Source: Pseudevernia furfuracea
Taxonomy: Eukaryota; Ascomycota; Lecanoromycetes; Lecanorales; Parmeliaceae
Length of the DNA: 64,000 nucleotides
Direction: 5' to 3'
NCBI GenBank assembly: GCA_022315425.1
Contig: JAIUPT010000021.1
Coordinates: 496,001-560,000, forward strand
Under the pieces are notes generated by a model. It was given only the letters and a program-made list of their open reading frames with translations. It made no database searches and was not told the DNA's origin. Shown piece by piece: positions 43,430 through 54,369 of the stretch (positions are counted from its first letter, which is position 1; every line of letters begins with the position of its first letter). The position numbers and the translations under genes are program-made.

Positions 43430-44235
43430 ATATATAACGTTTTTAAAATCAAGTGTTTCAATCTTCAATATCTACTCGCGTGAGATCTTTTTAAACGTTC
43501 AATTGAATTATTCAAAGCGTGTTTAAGAACATCGTCTAATTTAGTTCTAATTCAGCGTTTGATAAAAGCTATAACTTGTTTAAAGAGTTTAATCAATCTT
43601 GTTAAATAGTTCGAGAATAGAATCATTAGAAATATAATTATTAAAGACGTCTATACGATATCAATCTCAAATCTCTCTTTTGATGTTCGCGTTACAAGTC
43701 GCTTAAAGTAGTATAAGACAGATAGCTCTATCATCTCGAAGTTAATAGAATCTATTTTTATTTGTTAGTCATCTTTAGTCGATAAAAGAGCAATTTTTAA
43801 TAATATAATTATAAGAAGCATAAAAACGACCCTTCAAAGACGAGCGATAGAATTTTCGCGAAAATACTATCTTAAAATAATAAGAATAATAAGATGAATT
43901 AAGAAGGAGAACTAGACGAGATAGACGATCATCTATTAATAATAAAAGAAAAGTTCATATAAAAGTTAAGCATAGTCGCTTACGAGTATAACAATATCTA
44001 TTATTAATTATTAATTATTAAATATAAAAATAATAGTGCGAAGAAACGACTTTTAAGTCTCGATAGATTTAAAACGAGCTTTGAGTTATATAGTATCGAT
44101 AATGTCTCTATCGATTTTGTTTAAGAATTCTTTGAGAACGTAGTTCAAAAAGTAATAGATTTTAATAATGATCAAGATCAAATATATAGGTACTAGAAAG
44201 TCGATTAAAATCTATGAATAATTAATTTCTTTTTA
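43430..44235 (+). other. Possible degenerate coding region, unidentified
   Basis: One plus frame can be followed for about 250 codons with stops mainly at CAA/CAG-type positions (for example NLSFDVRVTSRLKQYKTDSS and a later IINQLLNIKIIVRRN). It is Ile/Ser/Lys/Arg-rich with no recognised motif. It may be an old repeat-encoded protein or a host gene damaged by RIP; chance cannot be excluded. Confidence 0.2.
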
Positions 44236-45170
44236 ATGTATACTTTTCTATATTCGAGAGCTAAAGAAGAAACGAGGATAAAGAGTTATACGTCTATGTC
44301 AGAGACATCTGGATTTGAGGCTCTCTGCGGTCAGTTCGATATATTGACTGCGTCCTTAAGATCGACGCAAGTCACGTTGCATCTTGACATAGTCGATATT
44401 GTAAGAGTCTATTTCACTAAAGCGAGCACAAAGAGATAACGTCTCGTTGAGACTATCGAGGGTCAAAACCATTCGAAGAAAAGTGGATTGTTGTGAGCAG
44501 AAAGAGGGGCCAGTGCTTTTTTCAGCCGTATTCACTCTACACTGTAGCTCTATCGAGGGTGCAAGGAGGGGGCTTATGATGAGAAAAGAGGATGGGGCTC
44601 GCTGACGAGGCTGGCCCTCTCACGACATGACATGCCGAACCCTCGGGATTCTTCCACCTCTTCAAATTTGAGCGAGGTTCTCCGTATTGACACACCTACA
44701 TCGACTCTCATATCGGTCGACTTTTAGTCGTGATCTGCTCAAATGAATTCGAGCGTCCAGTAGAAGTTCATCGATTTTCCTACGCCCGGTCAGCCGCATT
44801 ATATCGTTACTTCAGCTGTCAATGTTTATCGTAGGGATGCAGCTAGAAATGCTTGTTATCAATCATTAATATCTCATGAGACTGTGACTGGACACGAACG
44901 TGCAGGCAGGTGATGACATTTCTGCATTAGCGTCACGATTCGATAGAAGAATAACGCATTAATAGATAGCACAGACTTGAACAGTCTATGCGGACGCATT
45001 TCACGATTCTACGACTATATGAAGAAGTCGACTTCTCTCTTCATCTTTCAAAGTAATTGTTCTAATATCACGTAAATAATAATCGTTAGTGGAGGAATAA
45101 TGCTGTCAGAGGTACGAAGGTCGACATTAATAGTTCTGCACACGCCAAGGACAGGGTTCAGCGATCGAAT
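44236..45170. other. Less-mutated unique stretch, no gene assigned
   Basis: Base composition recovers here (44450-44900). A frame of 67 codons begins at an ATG at 44236 (MYTFLYSRAKEETRIKSYTS) and ends at 44439; it has no recognised domain and no neighbour supporting it. The rest holds no supported feature. Confidence 0.45.
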
Positions 45171-45173
45171 ATT

Positions 45174-45393
45174 GCCTCGTTTAGAGGGTTACTTGAACAG
45201 TGCGCTTAGAGCTGCTTTGTAACTGTATCCGACGTTATCCTCATTTGATAGACTCAATGTCCTTATCTTACTCAAAAGAGATCCATCTATACGCTCCCAG
45301 CAACGAGTTCTAGAGATTATCTGAACAATGTGCGTAGAGCTGCTTCGGATTTGTACCCGGCGGGACCCCGTTTAAGAGACTTAATACCCTTAT
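45174..45393. repeat. Diverged tandem repeat, about 125-bp period
   Basis: The unit at 45174-45270 (CTTAGAGCTGCTTTGTAACTG, GACTCAATGTCCTTATCTTAC) is repeated at 45299-45393 (CGTAGAGCTGCTTCGGATTTG, GACTTAATACCCTTAT). A third partial unit appears beyond the inserted elements from 53648 (CTTGTCTTAAAG, then AACGAGTTCTAGATCT). Confidence 0.65.
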
Positions 45394-45526
45394 TGTTGAA
45401 GATAGTGACAATCAGCCCTATCTACTAGCGGCTTGGCAACGACACACACTTAATGGGTTTCACACTTCATGTATTCTTACCTCCTTAGAGCATTATCTAA
45501 ACGGCCTAATGATCTATTATTCAACA
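45394..45526 (+). repeat. Left 133-bp LTR of the 1.64-kb element
   Basis: TGTTGAAGATAGTGACAATC to TATTATTCAACA, followed by GGTTATGAGTTCGAATAAGC at the primer-binding position; the priming tRNA was not identified. Confidence 0.92.
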
Positions 45527-45679
45527 GGTTATGAGTTCGAATAAGCGCTGATCTCTCTCATAGTCGACTGACTGTGATAGCTGTCTGACAAGCAGAGCTA
45601 GATAAGAAAAGAGATTTAACATCAGCTAAAGTTCATCGAGGATAACAGTAAGTTTATCGAGGGTGAACTTGTTATAAAA

Positions 45680-45785
45680 GTGAAATTCTCGTCTGTGATC
45701 AAAGAAATCTAAGAAGTAAGATTCTCGCTGAGTCAAAGAAATCTAAAAAGTGAGATTCTCGTCTCTAATCAGAGCAATCTAAAAA
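45680..45785 (+). repeat. Three tandem units of 34-36 bp
   Basis: Units begin GTGAAATTCTCG, GTAAGATTCTCG and GTGAGATTCTCG and end in AATCTAAGAA or AATCTAAAAA. Inside the 1.64-kb element. Confidence 0.8.
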
Positions 45786-45829
45786 GCAAACGTTAACACT
45801 TTCTTTATTCGAGGTAAAAAGCTCACTAG

Positions 45830-46051
45830 GTGAATAACACGAAACACCCTTCTTCTTCTCTCGACAATTATTCGAAATTAGACGTTACGAAGATTATTCG
45901 AATTCTCTTATTAATCTTCGAATCTAATACTCGACGATTATTCGATTTCCACAGTGAGTCTGCTACGAAACGATATTCTTTCGACACACATATATGCATT
46001 GATTTTTTTTCGATTCTCAGCAGCCTCTTTCTTCGATTCTCAATAGAATAA
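45830..46051 (+). other. Open frame inside the 1.64-kb element
   Basis: 73 codons without an ATG at the 5' limit (the first codon is not ATG), Ser/Arg/Ile-rich (RILLLIFESNTRRLFDFHSE). No domain recognised; probably non-coding or a fragment of a longer lost frame. Confidence 0.2.
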
Positions 46052-46382
46052 TTCTACAGTCTCTAAGAGAATACGATGCGATATCTCAATCTCAAATTCA
46101 TTTTCTCTCATCTCGCCCTACATTAATTCAATAGAGGGAGTCATCAAGCTACGTCGAGACTCAGAGAGAGTCGTTTCAGAGAGAGCCGTCCTCAATAAGA
46201 GTCACCATATTCAAGTTGCAGACTCATCCATTCTTCTTAGAATACGATCGCCCCTTTTGATTCGCAGCTCGACAACTTCGTCTGTAATCTAATCTTTTTC
46301 ATTCTTCGTTATCTCGTCAAGCTTATACGAAACGATCGAGAGAGAGAGAGAGTGAAGCGAAAGATATTGAAGTGACACTCTT

Positions 46383-46537
46383 ATAAGAGGAGCGAGAGTG
46401 ACGATCTAATGAAGCGAAAGGTCACTAAAGTGAAATAAGAGGAGCGAGAGTGACGACCTAATGAAGCGAAAGATCACTGAAGTGAAGTGAGAGAAGCGAG
46501 AGTGACGACCTAGTGAAGCGAAAGGTTATTAAAGTAA
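46383..46537 (+). repeat. Three tandem 52-bp units
   Basis: Units start ATAAGAGGAGCGAGAGTGAC (46383, 46435) and GTGAGAGAAGCGAGAGTGAC (46487). A related shorter stretch precedes at about 46335-46380 with a GA-rich run. Confidence 0.85.
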
Positions 46538-46545
46538 AGTGTTAT

Positions 46546-46735
46546 TATCTGAAGAAGAGCTTGAAGAGCACTAACAAGGGATTACAGAGTAGTCAGACAA
46601 TATTCTCAGTGTTTCACGAGCAGAATTACTTGTCAGAGAGAGTCTATCTGAAGAAGAGCTTAAAGAACATCGACAAGAGACTATAGAGTAGTCAGACAAA
46701 TTCTCAGCATCTCAACACGTCAAGATCTCGATTTC
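46546..46735 (+). pseudogene. Duplicated repeat peptide, degenerate
   Basis: Two copies, about 100 bp apart, of a DNA segment starting TATCTGAAGAAGAGCTT (46546 and 46645). In one frame they encode LSEEELEEH-stop-QGITE and LSEEELKEHRQETIE, each followed by a stop and SD, then a Ser/Ala linker. The stops lie at the same relative place, so they replace Gln or Trp codons. An acidic helical repeat protein of unknown function carried by the non-autonomous element. Confidence 0.45.
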
Positions 46736-46900
46736 TCGATTTCTCGATTTCAACAGAGATCACTCGATCACATTCTTCTTCTACTACGGCTATGACTTTT
46801 ATTCTCGACGTTATGTCTACTTTCGAGAACACCTTTCGAGCTACTGCACTCTATATCGTCGTCATCACTAACTAGTATAGAGAGTCTGATCGAGAGAAAG

Positions 46901-47033
46901 TGTTGAAGATAGTAACAATTAGCTCTATCTACTAGCGGCTTGACAACGACACACACTTGATGGATTTCACACTTCATTTATTCTTACCTCCTTAGAGCAT
47001 TATCTAGACGATCTAATGACCTATTATTCAACA
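46901..47033 (+). repeat. Right 133-bp LTR of the 1.64-kb element
   Basis: TGTTGAAGATAGTAACAATT to TATTATTCAACA, followed by the target duplication CTTAT. Confidence 0.92.
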
Positions 47034-47039
47034 CTTATC

Positions 47040-47449
47040 TGTTACGAAGGGAAGTGAAGTGTTATTCTAAACTTGAGATAATGTTAAGTAGCTATGATCT
47101 AGATCTATTATATAAGACGAACGTAAAGAGAAAAGAAAGAGAAACAAGTTCGCTGTGAGAAATTCGCTTCTTAAATACCCGTAAAAGTCTTGCTAGCAGT
47201 AGCGCCCGAGCGGGCGCTAGTCAGCCGAGCGCCGGGTGGCGAGAGTGAACTTGACTTGATGGAATTCAGATTCTGACTCTGACTTTCGAGTTCGGATGCT
47301 TAGTCATCGTCGAGTAGTTGAGATGAAACTTGAGTGCTGAATAGTTGAGGTGAACTTGAGTGCTGAGTAGTTGAGATGAACTTGATATTCGAATAATTCA
47401 GGTGAACTTGACTTGAGATTTTTGATGGGACGGTTTTGCGACCGTGACA
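47040..47449 (-). repeat. 3' LTR of Gypsy-7 copy A
   Basis: 410 bp (plus strand TGTTACGAAGGG to GCGACCGTGACA). It keeps many CpA sites and the GC-rich hairpin at 47201-47218. It contains a short tandem repeat of a 26-bp unit (GTGCTGAGTAGTTGAGATGA-type) at about 47325-47425. Confidence 0.95.
47201..47218. repeat. GC-rich palindrome in the Gypsy-7 LTR
   Basis: AGCGCCCG-AG-CGGGCGCT is a perfect 8-bp inverted repeat with a 2-base loop. It is mutated in the other LTR of this element (about 53394) and partly kept in the 58814 LTR. Confidence 0.85.
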
Positions 47450-47791
47450 GTACTCTCTCTCTTCAAACTCGAGCTTCTGTGAGATCAATTTCACTTTTTG
47501 AAAAAATACGATTATTTGAAAATAAAATTTTGAAATGAATTAGTGTATATCAAATTCAGAGCAAATCGAGATCGTAGAGTATATGTGAGAGCGAATAGAA
47601 TTTATTGACTGAAATTCTCTTAGCTGCATATTTTCAAGTGCGTACGCTCGATCGCAAGATCTTTCGACGATAACGCTATGCGCTTCGAAGCTTATGAGAC
47701 ACATACGCTATTTCTAAGAAACGAATAGCTCGTCGTCGTCGCTGTCGTCGTCGCGAAACTCAGAATTGTTCGAGTCGTTCTTGAACGTTTT

Positions 47792-50700
47792 TCAGATGAG
47801 ATGCTCTGCGACGATAGAGTACTTCTCGTAAAACTCGTTCATAACTTCGATTATCATATAGACGTTGTTAAAAGATTCAAGTCTGAAAGACGCGCCGAAA
47901 TTGATCCACTGAATTCTATAATACGGGCGATCGCGTTTTATTCTGACGCTGATGATCTTGTCGATTGAGAATAGTTGATATCGATCGATTTCAACAGAGA
48001 GAAATAATATCAAGAGCGACGATATCTATTCGAGTAAGATATTATTAGATTCGAGACGTAATAGAATAATGTCGAATATATCGTAATAGCTTCAATCTAT
48101 GAGAAGTTCGAGACGATAAACGTGAAAACTAACGACTTTCGTAATCTTAAAGAGATCTTCGAACTTATTGATTAGTTTTCGAGTACGTTCCTTTTCGATT
48201 CAGAGATTTCAAACGTTTAATTAGATCTTATCGCTCTCGCGATACTTGAGATCGAGTTAACGATTTCGATTAACAAATTTCTTTTAATTGACTTGAGCGT
48301 AAGTTATTTATTTTCTAAGAATCTCGTCGATCTTGAGTATCTTAGCTATAAAGTTCTCTATAGAGTCTCGAAGCTAAACATCTTCGAAGACTATAAAGTC
48401 GTCAAAGTGTCTTGAGGGCTCGAAACTTATTCGAGAATTCTGACTCGAGTTGACGAAGAATGGGCTAACGATAGTAGTCTCTAAGATATGATTGTTAATA
48501 AAGAATTCTGCGAAAGACAATCACTTAGCTCAGTCGTTTTGAAGAAAGACGATATACGCGCGAAGATATTGCTTCAAAACAGCGTTAAAGCGCTCGATCT
48601 AATCGTCTATTTCGAGATAAAATGTTATCGAAAGAATAATCTTGATACTCGCGAGCTTATATAACTCGTATTAGAATTCGAACTCGAACTGAGTATCTCG
48701 ATCGAAAATAATAATAATTAAGAAGTCGTAATTCTTTCAAATTCATAGATAGAATACTTTGACGATAGTCTCGACGTTTATTTTATTTATAGAAATATAT
48801 TTTATTATCTTAAAAAGTCGATCGACGACGACGAGAATATTAATATAGTCTCGCTCGAAGTGATCTAAACTTAAAGAGAGATCAACGATAAAATTCATCG
48901 AGATATGCGCTCATCGTCTATCGAACACGAAAAGAGACTTAAGTAATTCGTGCTTCTTGTCTTGAGAGATCTTAAATCGAAAGCAATCGTGACAATTTTG
49001 TACGTATCGTCGAACGTCGTTTCGAAGTCTTGATTATTAATAAGCTCTGAATATAAGTTCGTACTGCTTGATCTTTTTTAAGTGATTAGCGTTAAGAGAG
49101 TCGTGAGCGAGACGAAGAATTCTTAATTTCAAGTCGTTATTGTCGAAAACGAATATTCGATTATTATAAAAGTAAATGCGCTCGTCTCTCTTATCGAGTT
49201 TCGTTAAAGATATACTCTTAAGTTTGCGAACGTCGTCTCGTAAAGCTTCAAAGATAATCTTGATTTAAGAATCTTATTAATAGACGCGATTCAAAGCGAG
49301 CTCTAAAGCGATTATCTGATCTATCGAATCTTCGAGATCATCTTTAAAATCTTCAAAGAGAGATTTCGTAGACTTCGAGAGTTCGAAACTTAATTCGATT
49401 ACGAACATTAATGCAAGAAGAATTAAGCGTATCTTTAAAACGAATTCTAAGAACGTAAAGATCTGAATATCAAGATTTTTAGATTTTAAGATAATTTATT
49501 ATTAATACTTTCGACGATAATTCTTCTTCTCTCGCGAAAGATCTTCTAATTATCGAGTGAAAGCGTCGACGCGACGATTTAAATCGTTAGATCGATACGT
49601 AATCTTGAAGTTGAATCGAGATAGAAACTCTAATCAGCGAGCTTAACGTCGACTTAAAAGCTTAATAATTATAAAGTATTCGAGATTCTTATAATCGAAT
49701 AGAATCGTAACGAACTCTTTGATATCTTTTAGCTCGAGACGTTAAAGCTCGAAAGCTCTAATAACGACTAAGAGTTTCTTATCGTAGATTTCGTAGTTAC
49801 ATTTCGCGAGACTCATCTTAGTGAAGAAGTAAACGACTGATCTTAGAGATTCGTCGCTATCGTATTGCGATATGATTCTCATTACAACGTGATTCGAAGC
49901 GTCGATTTTCACGACGATCTGCTTCTTCGAGTCGAAATATAATAGAATTAAGACTGTGATAAAGACTTTCTTTAGAGAGTCGAAGACTTTCTAACACTTA
50001 AAAGATCACATAAAGAATTAATTCTTCTTGATAAGCTACGTTAGAGAGTTAACGAGTCGAGAGAATTCTTAAATAAAGCGTCGATAAAAATTAACAAAGT
50101 TTAAAAAGCTCTAAACGTTCTTGACGTTTTGAGAAATATCTTATTTTAGAATCGCGAATATCTTCTTCATGTTCATCTGAACACCTCGAATAATAATAAT
50201 CAAGTTTAAATACTTGACTTCGATAACTTCGAAGAAGCATTTCTGTACATCGATCTGAAGTCTCGTCTCGCGAAGGCGCTCGAGCACGAATCGAACGTAC
50301 TTAATATGTTTTTTATCGTTATCGCTAGAGATTAGAATATTATCGATATAGACGATATAGAAATCGTTTAAATACTCGTAAAGTATATCGTTAATATAAT
50401 TTTAAAACGTAAAGAGGGCGCCGCAGAGCTTAAAGTTCATAACTAGAGATTCATAAAGTTCGTATCGCGTACGAAAGATCGTCTTTTATTTCTCGCTCTT
50501 AATTATGCGTAGCTTATTAAAGACTACGATAATATCTAAAATAATGAACTTCTTGATCTTACAAATGCGAACGAGAATCTCTTAAATCAAAGAGAGTGAG
50601 TAACGATTCTTAATAATAATAACGTTAAGCGCTCGATAATCTACGCATAAACGAAGATCGTCGTTAAATTTTCGAACGAAGAGTACGAGCGAGACGACTA

Positions 50701-51790
50701 AGAATTTGCTTAGACGAATAAATTCTTTGATTAAGTTGTCGTCTAGATACTTCTTGAGCATCTGTAACTCGTCTTATAATATCGAATATATAGAGTCGAA
50801 ATTAGACTTCTTGTTCGATAATAGATCGATTTTATAATTATAGTCTCGATAAGAAGAAAGCTTCTCGACTTTCTCGCGCGAGAATACGTCTAAAAAGTTT
50901 TAATATTCGACTAAAACGATAATACTCGGATCGAGATAAGACTTTTCCTCTAAAGTCTTTTCGATATCACTTATCGTGATCGCGAATAGTTGAATTTCGA
51001 GATTCTTAACAAGCTTAACAAAGGGCGTCGTCTCTATTATACGAATCTCAAAGAACGTCGCGAATTTAAGAACTGAGACTGAGAGAGATAAAGAGCTCTT
51101 TCGTAAACGAGTTCTAAAGTCTCATATCGTGATTCATAAAGTTTCGATAACGAGATTCTTTAGAAATCGCGCTCGACGTCGTTTCGTCTGACGACGAATA
51201 ATATAATAACTGAGAGAGTGTTCTTTCTTCGAGTCGAAGACACTAAGAGCTTCGTAGTTATTAAGGGACGTAGATGAGAATTAAAGAGATATCAAAGCGA
51301 GTTTCGCATCGATAACGAATTCTAAATAATAGCTGAGTATGTTTTTCTTAGAGAAGAAATGAATCTTAATATAGTTTTTCTTTATTTAAAGAAGTTCGAT
51401 AACGATATCGTAAATAGAAAGAGTGATAACGAAGAAGATAGTTGTTACGAAGAGTTTCGAATGCTTCGAAACTTAAAAGAACGCTCGAACGAAGTATATT
51501 ACGAGATCTGACTTAGCGAGTTGATCGTTAAACTCTTAAAGCTCTCGAGAGATATTAAGGGGAAATAAAGAGATTTTATGTTATTGCGCGAAAATAGAAT
51601 CAAGAAAAGACTCAGCACTAACATCATAGTCGAATAAACTTTTTGCTTTTAAACTAATATTATCTAGACTAAGCATATAAGTATAAATAAGATATCGCTT
51701 AAAGACTAAGATTGACTGTAAATTATAAGATATTAGTGATAGAGTCGAGATCTATTTAATAGATTTTCTCACGCGACGATGTGAGAAGAT
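47792..51790 (-). pseudogene. Gypsy-7 copy A pol with C-terminal chromodomain
   Basis: Read from right to left. The protease region at about 51790-51000 is too damaged to show its motif. RT runs about 50755-50130, with the active-site box at 50339-50350 as YIDN (expected Y-x-DD) preceded by FYIVYID. RNase H is about 49950-49500 and integrase about 49450-48060. The chromodomain frame at 47792-48013 contains YQLFSIDKIISVRIKRDRPY and YRIQWINFGASF with NEFYEKYS, a typical aromatic and Trp arrangement. Chromodomain integrases of this group bind modified histone tails and steer insertion into heterochromatin. Multiple stops; non-functional. Confidence 0.88.
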
Positions 51791-53115
51791 TAAGTATTTC
51801 TCGAGCTTAAGACTTTAGAGATCGCGAGAACAGCTGAGGGCGCGAATTTTATCGTACGAAGAAGTATCTTACGCTCTTCAATAAATTTTCGTAAAAAATA
51901 GTCTCTAAATATATAATCACTATATTCGACATAAAGATATAACTTATTATCGATACGTCTCTAACGTTTTTAAGTTGAGATAGATTCGCGAGCTTTCGCG
52001 AAACGAGAGATCACGTTAAATAGATTCATAACGATGTTATTATTATTAATAGATCTATAAACTGCGAGAGTATTATTCGTACGAGACGTAAAGACTGCTG
52101 AAGTTGCGAAGACGTTCGAGTTGAAACGAATAACACGAAAAACGAATAATTAAATTTGACGTTGCTCGCTATTTATTCGTTAATAGAGCTTCTTAAGCGC
52201 GTTAAAGAAAAGTAGACTCGCGTCTATAAATATGAGAAGCGCTCTAAGCTCACTACTTAGATCTTTCTTAAAAGCGAATCGTTGATTTTCTTCGTCGTAG
52301 TCGATGTTATTAATATAAGCTTTAAAGTTCGCGAGATATTAATAAAAGAGTCGATTCGTTTATCTAAGCTTTTGAATATAACGCTATATGATAGTCTTCT
52401 TATCGAGATCGTCGAAGACAATATTTAAGATCTTATAAAATTCTTTAATAATGCGAATCGCTGTCTCGTATTTCGCTTTCACTAAAGAAAAAATACGTCG
52501 TTCGACGATATTCTTAAGACGATTTATAACGTATAGAATTTGATTATATTAATTATAATATTAGTCGAAGTTGAAGTGTAGCTTGATCTTGAGCTTATAA
52601 AGAAATTTCTTAAGAGCTTCGCGATTCTTATCGTACGAATTAGAGTCGAGATACTTAAGTGTTTTTCGTACGACGAAAATATTATCGATGAAGACGTAAG
52701 TCTTTTTGATCTTAAAAGAGAACTAAGTTAATTCGAAGAAGCTAACGAAGTTATTTGATTACGCGTGCTCGAGTTTCTCTTGTTCGCGACGTAACTCTCG
52801 ATGAAGATTTGTTATTTAAATTTCGAGATTTCGCACTTCAGAGCGTTAAGCGTCGTTATTTATTACGACGATATCGATAAAAGCTTATTAAATACGATAG
52901 ATATTTAAAAGTCGCTCGAAATCTAGCGCTGCGATAGTAGCTAGATCATCAGAGATATTAATCTAAAGATAAACGAGAGATATAAGAACATCGAAGTCGA
53001 CTTCGATAATATCTGACATCGTGTCTAATAGAGAGTCGTTGACTTGATTATTTTAAAAAACGTCTTTAAAGACTCTGAATGTTATACGTAATAACTTAGT
53101 AACACGTTGAATTAT
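51790..53115 (-). pseudogene. Gypsy-7 copy A gag, degenerate
   Basis: Colinear with the gag of the plus-strand copy at 59290-60610. The 5' part encodes an acidic N-terminus and a coiled, Arg/Leu/Glu-rich segment; the middle has the capsid-type helices; the end has the remnant of a Cys-rich zinc-binding segment. Stops in all frames. Structural protein of the particle. Confidence 0.7.
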
Positions 53116-53232
53116 AACGAGAGACTGAGATTACGAGAACTAAGATAAGTGTTGACTGAAGTGAAGATGTAAAGTAGAGTTAACTAAGTGTTATCGATTA
53201 AGAGTGACGACAATATAAAGTAACGTTCATAA

Positions 53233-53642
53233 TGTCACGAAGAGAAGTGAAGTGTTATTCTAAACTTGAAATAATATTGAGTAGCTATGATTTAGATTTA
53301 TTATATAAAACGAACGTAAAGAGAAAAGAAAGAGAAATAAGTTCGTTATAAGAAATTCGCTTCTTAAATATTCGTAGAAGTTTTACTAGCAGTAACGCTC
53401 GAGCGAACGCTAGTTAGTCGAGCGTCGAATAGCGAGAGTGAACTTGACTTGATAGAATTCAGATTCTGACTCTGACTTTCGAGTTCGAATGCTTAGTCAT
53501 CGTCGAATAGTTGAGATGAAACTTGAGTGCTGAGTAGTTGAGATGAACTTGAGTGCTGAGTAGTTGAGGTGAACTTGACATTCGGGTGATTCAGGTGAAC
53601 TTGACTTGAGATTTTTGATGGGACGGTTTTGCGACCGTGATA
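53233..53642 (-). repeat. 5' LTR of Gypsy-7 copy A
   Basis: 410 bp (plus strand TGTCACGAAGAG to GCGACCGTGATA), followed by the target duplication TTATC. It has clearly more RIP-type changes than the 47040 LTR of the same element. Confidence 0.95.
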
Positions 53643-53647
53643 TTATC

Positions 53648-53794
53648 TTGTCTTAAAGTCATCTGTAACGAGTTCTAGATCTAAGAGATCTCGCGCAATA
53701 AGGCTGTCTTTCGAGAGTAGGATTAGGGCTACACGGCTACTACTAGCGCTATGTAGGACTTTTGATGTCGATCTCCGTACAAGAGAGATACATG
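53648..53794. other. Short unique segment between elements
   Basis: Continuation of the tandem-repeat locus broken at 45393; contains no gene. Left flank of the Copia LTR. Confidence 0.55.
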
Positions 53795-54003
53795 TGTTGA
53801 ATAATAGGGATACTATCGATTGTATTGACTAGACTAAAGGACTGTAGAAAGTATCTACAGAAGATTCGATGTCATACTAGTGTCAAGTCACTAGTTGTCA
53901 CTAACTAAGTAGGGCTGACTGTTATGGTTTTTAATAACATGTCAAGCAACATATAATAGGATCGAGAAAATGATTTTTAACAGTCTTTAATAGGAATTCA
54001 ACA
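53795..54003 (-). repeat. Probable 3' LTR of the Copia element
   Basis: 209 bp; on the plus strand TGTTGAATAATAGGG to TAGGAATTCAACA, with perfect 8-bp inverted ends TGTTGAAT/ATTCAACA. The partner LTR is outside the window, so this rests on its ends and on its position after RNase H. A purine-rich stretch lies about 12 bases away on the minus strand. Confidence 0.6.
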
Positions 54004-54194
54004 TCTTGCTCGAGAATATTCTTTTTCTTCAAACTCTCTCACTTAGAACCCTCGCGTCTGAAATCCTATTGAAATGTATAACAGCTATGAGATCTTATAT
54101 TGAGTAACTAATAGAACGACTCTATTATATGACTATATAGAATATATATAGTGAATAAGAAAGAAGAGAAGAAGAAGAATAGACAAGAGTCGCT

Positions 54195-54225
54195 CACTAG
54201 CGCTACGTTAAAAAGCACGCTAGTG
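54195..54225. repeat. Small inverted repeat near the Copia 3' end
   Basis: CACTAGCG at 54195-54202 and CGCTAGTG at 54218-54225 form an 8-bp stem in the untranslated part between RNase H and the LTR. Confidence 0.6.
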
Positions 54226-54369
54226 CGAGCGAAACGATCTATAATTGACTAAATTTTATTACTCTCACACAGATAATAATAAGTCTATATCTCTTATAGA
54301 GTCTATATTAAACTTCTACTTCTAGACGCTCTTCTTAAGATCTAACTAATTTATAAATATATCAAATTT

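Larger units (their letters stand above)
45394..47033 (+). mobile_element. 1.64-kb non-autonomous LTR element
   Basis: It is bounded by 133-bp LTRs (45394-45526 and 46901-47033, TGTTGAAGATAG to CCTATTATTCAACA) with a perfect target duplication CTTAT (45389-45393 and 47034-47038). A purine-rich CGAGAGAAAG precedes the right LTR. The interior has no pol. It contains three arrays of short repeats and a degenerate repeat-encoded peptide. The terminal sequences TGTTGAAT/ATTCAACA resemble those of the Copia LTR at 53795, so a Copia-type partner is possible but unproven. Confidence 0.9.
47040..53642 (-). mobile_element. Ty3/Gypsy retrotransposon Gypsy-7, copy A
   Basis: A full-length 6,603-bp element with 410-bp LTRs and a perfect target duplication TTATC (47035-47039 and 53643-53647). 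On the minus strand: 5' LTR (53233-53642), Gag, protease region, RT, RNase H, integrase, chromodomain, 3' LTR (47040-47449). It is base-for-base colinear with the plus-strand copy at 58814: the RT active sites fall at exactly equivalent offsets from the 5' LTR. All frames carry stops. Confidence 0.95.

Noticed and set aside
45527..45550. tRNA-like string GGTTATGAGTTCGAATAAGC after the 133-bp LTR
   Set aside because: It resembles a T-loop, but the rest of a tRNA cannot be folded. It may be a primer-binding site, but spacing to the T-loop equivalent does not fit well.
46383..46537. CRISPR-like regular repeats
   Set aside because: The 52-bp units are directly adjacent without unique spacers, and the context is a eukaryotic retroelement.
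53751..53770. Possible telomere-type TTAGGG near GGATTAGGGCT
   Set aside because: The motif is 53709-53720, single and not tandem; chance occurrence.
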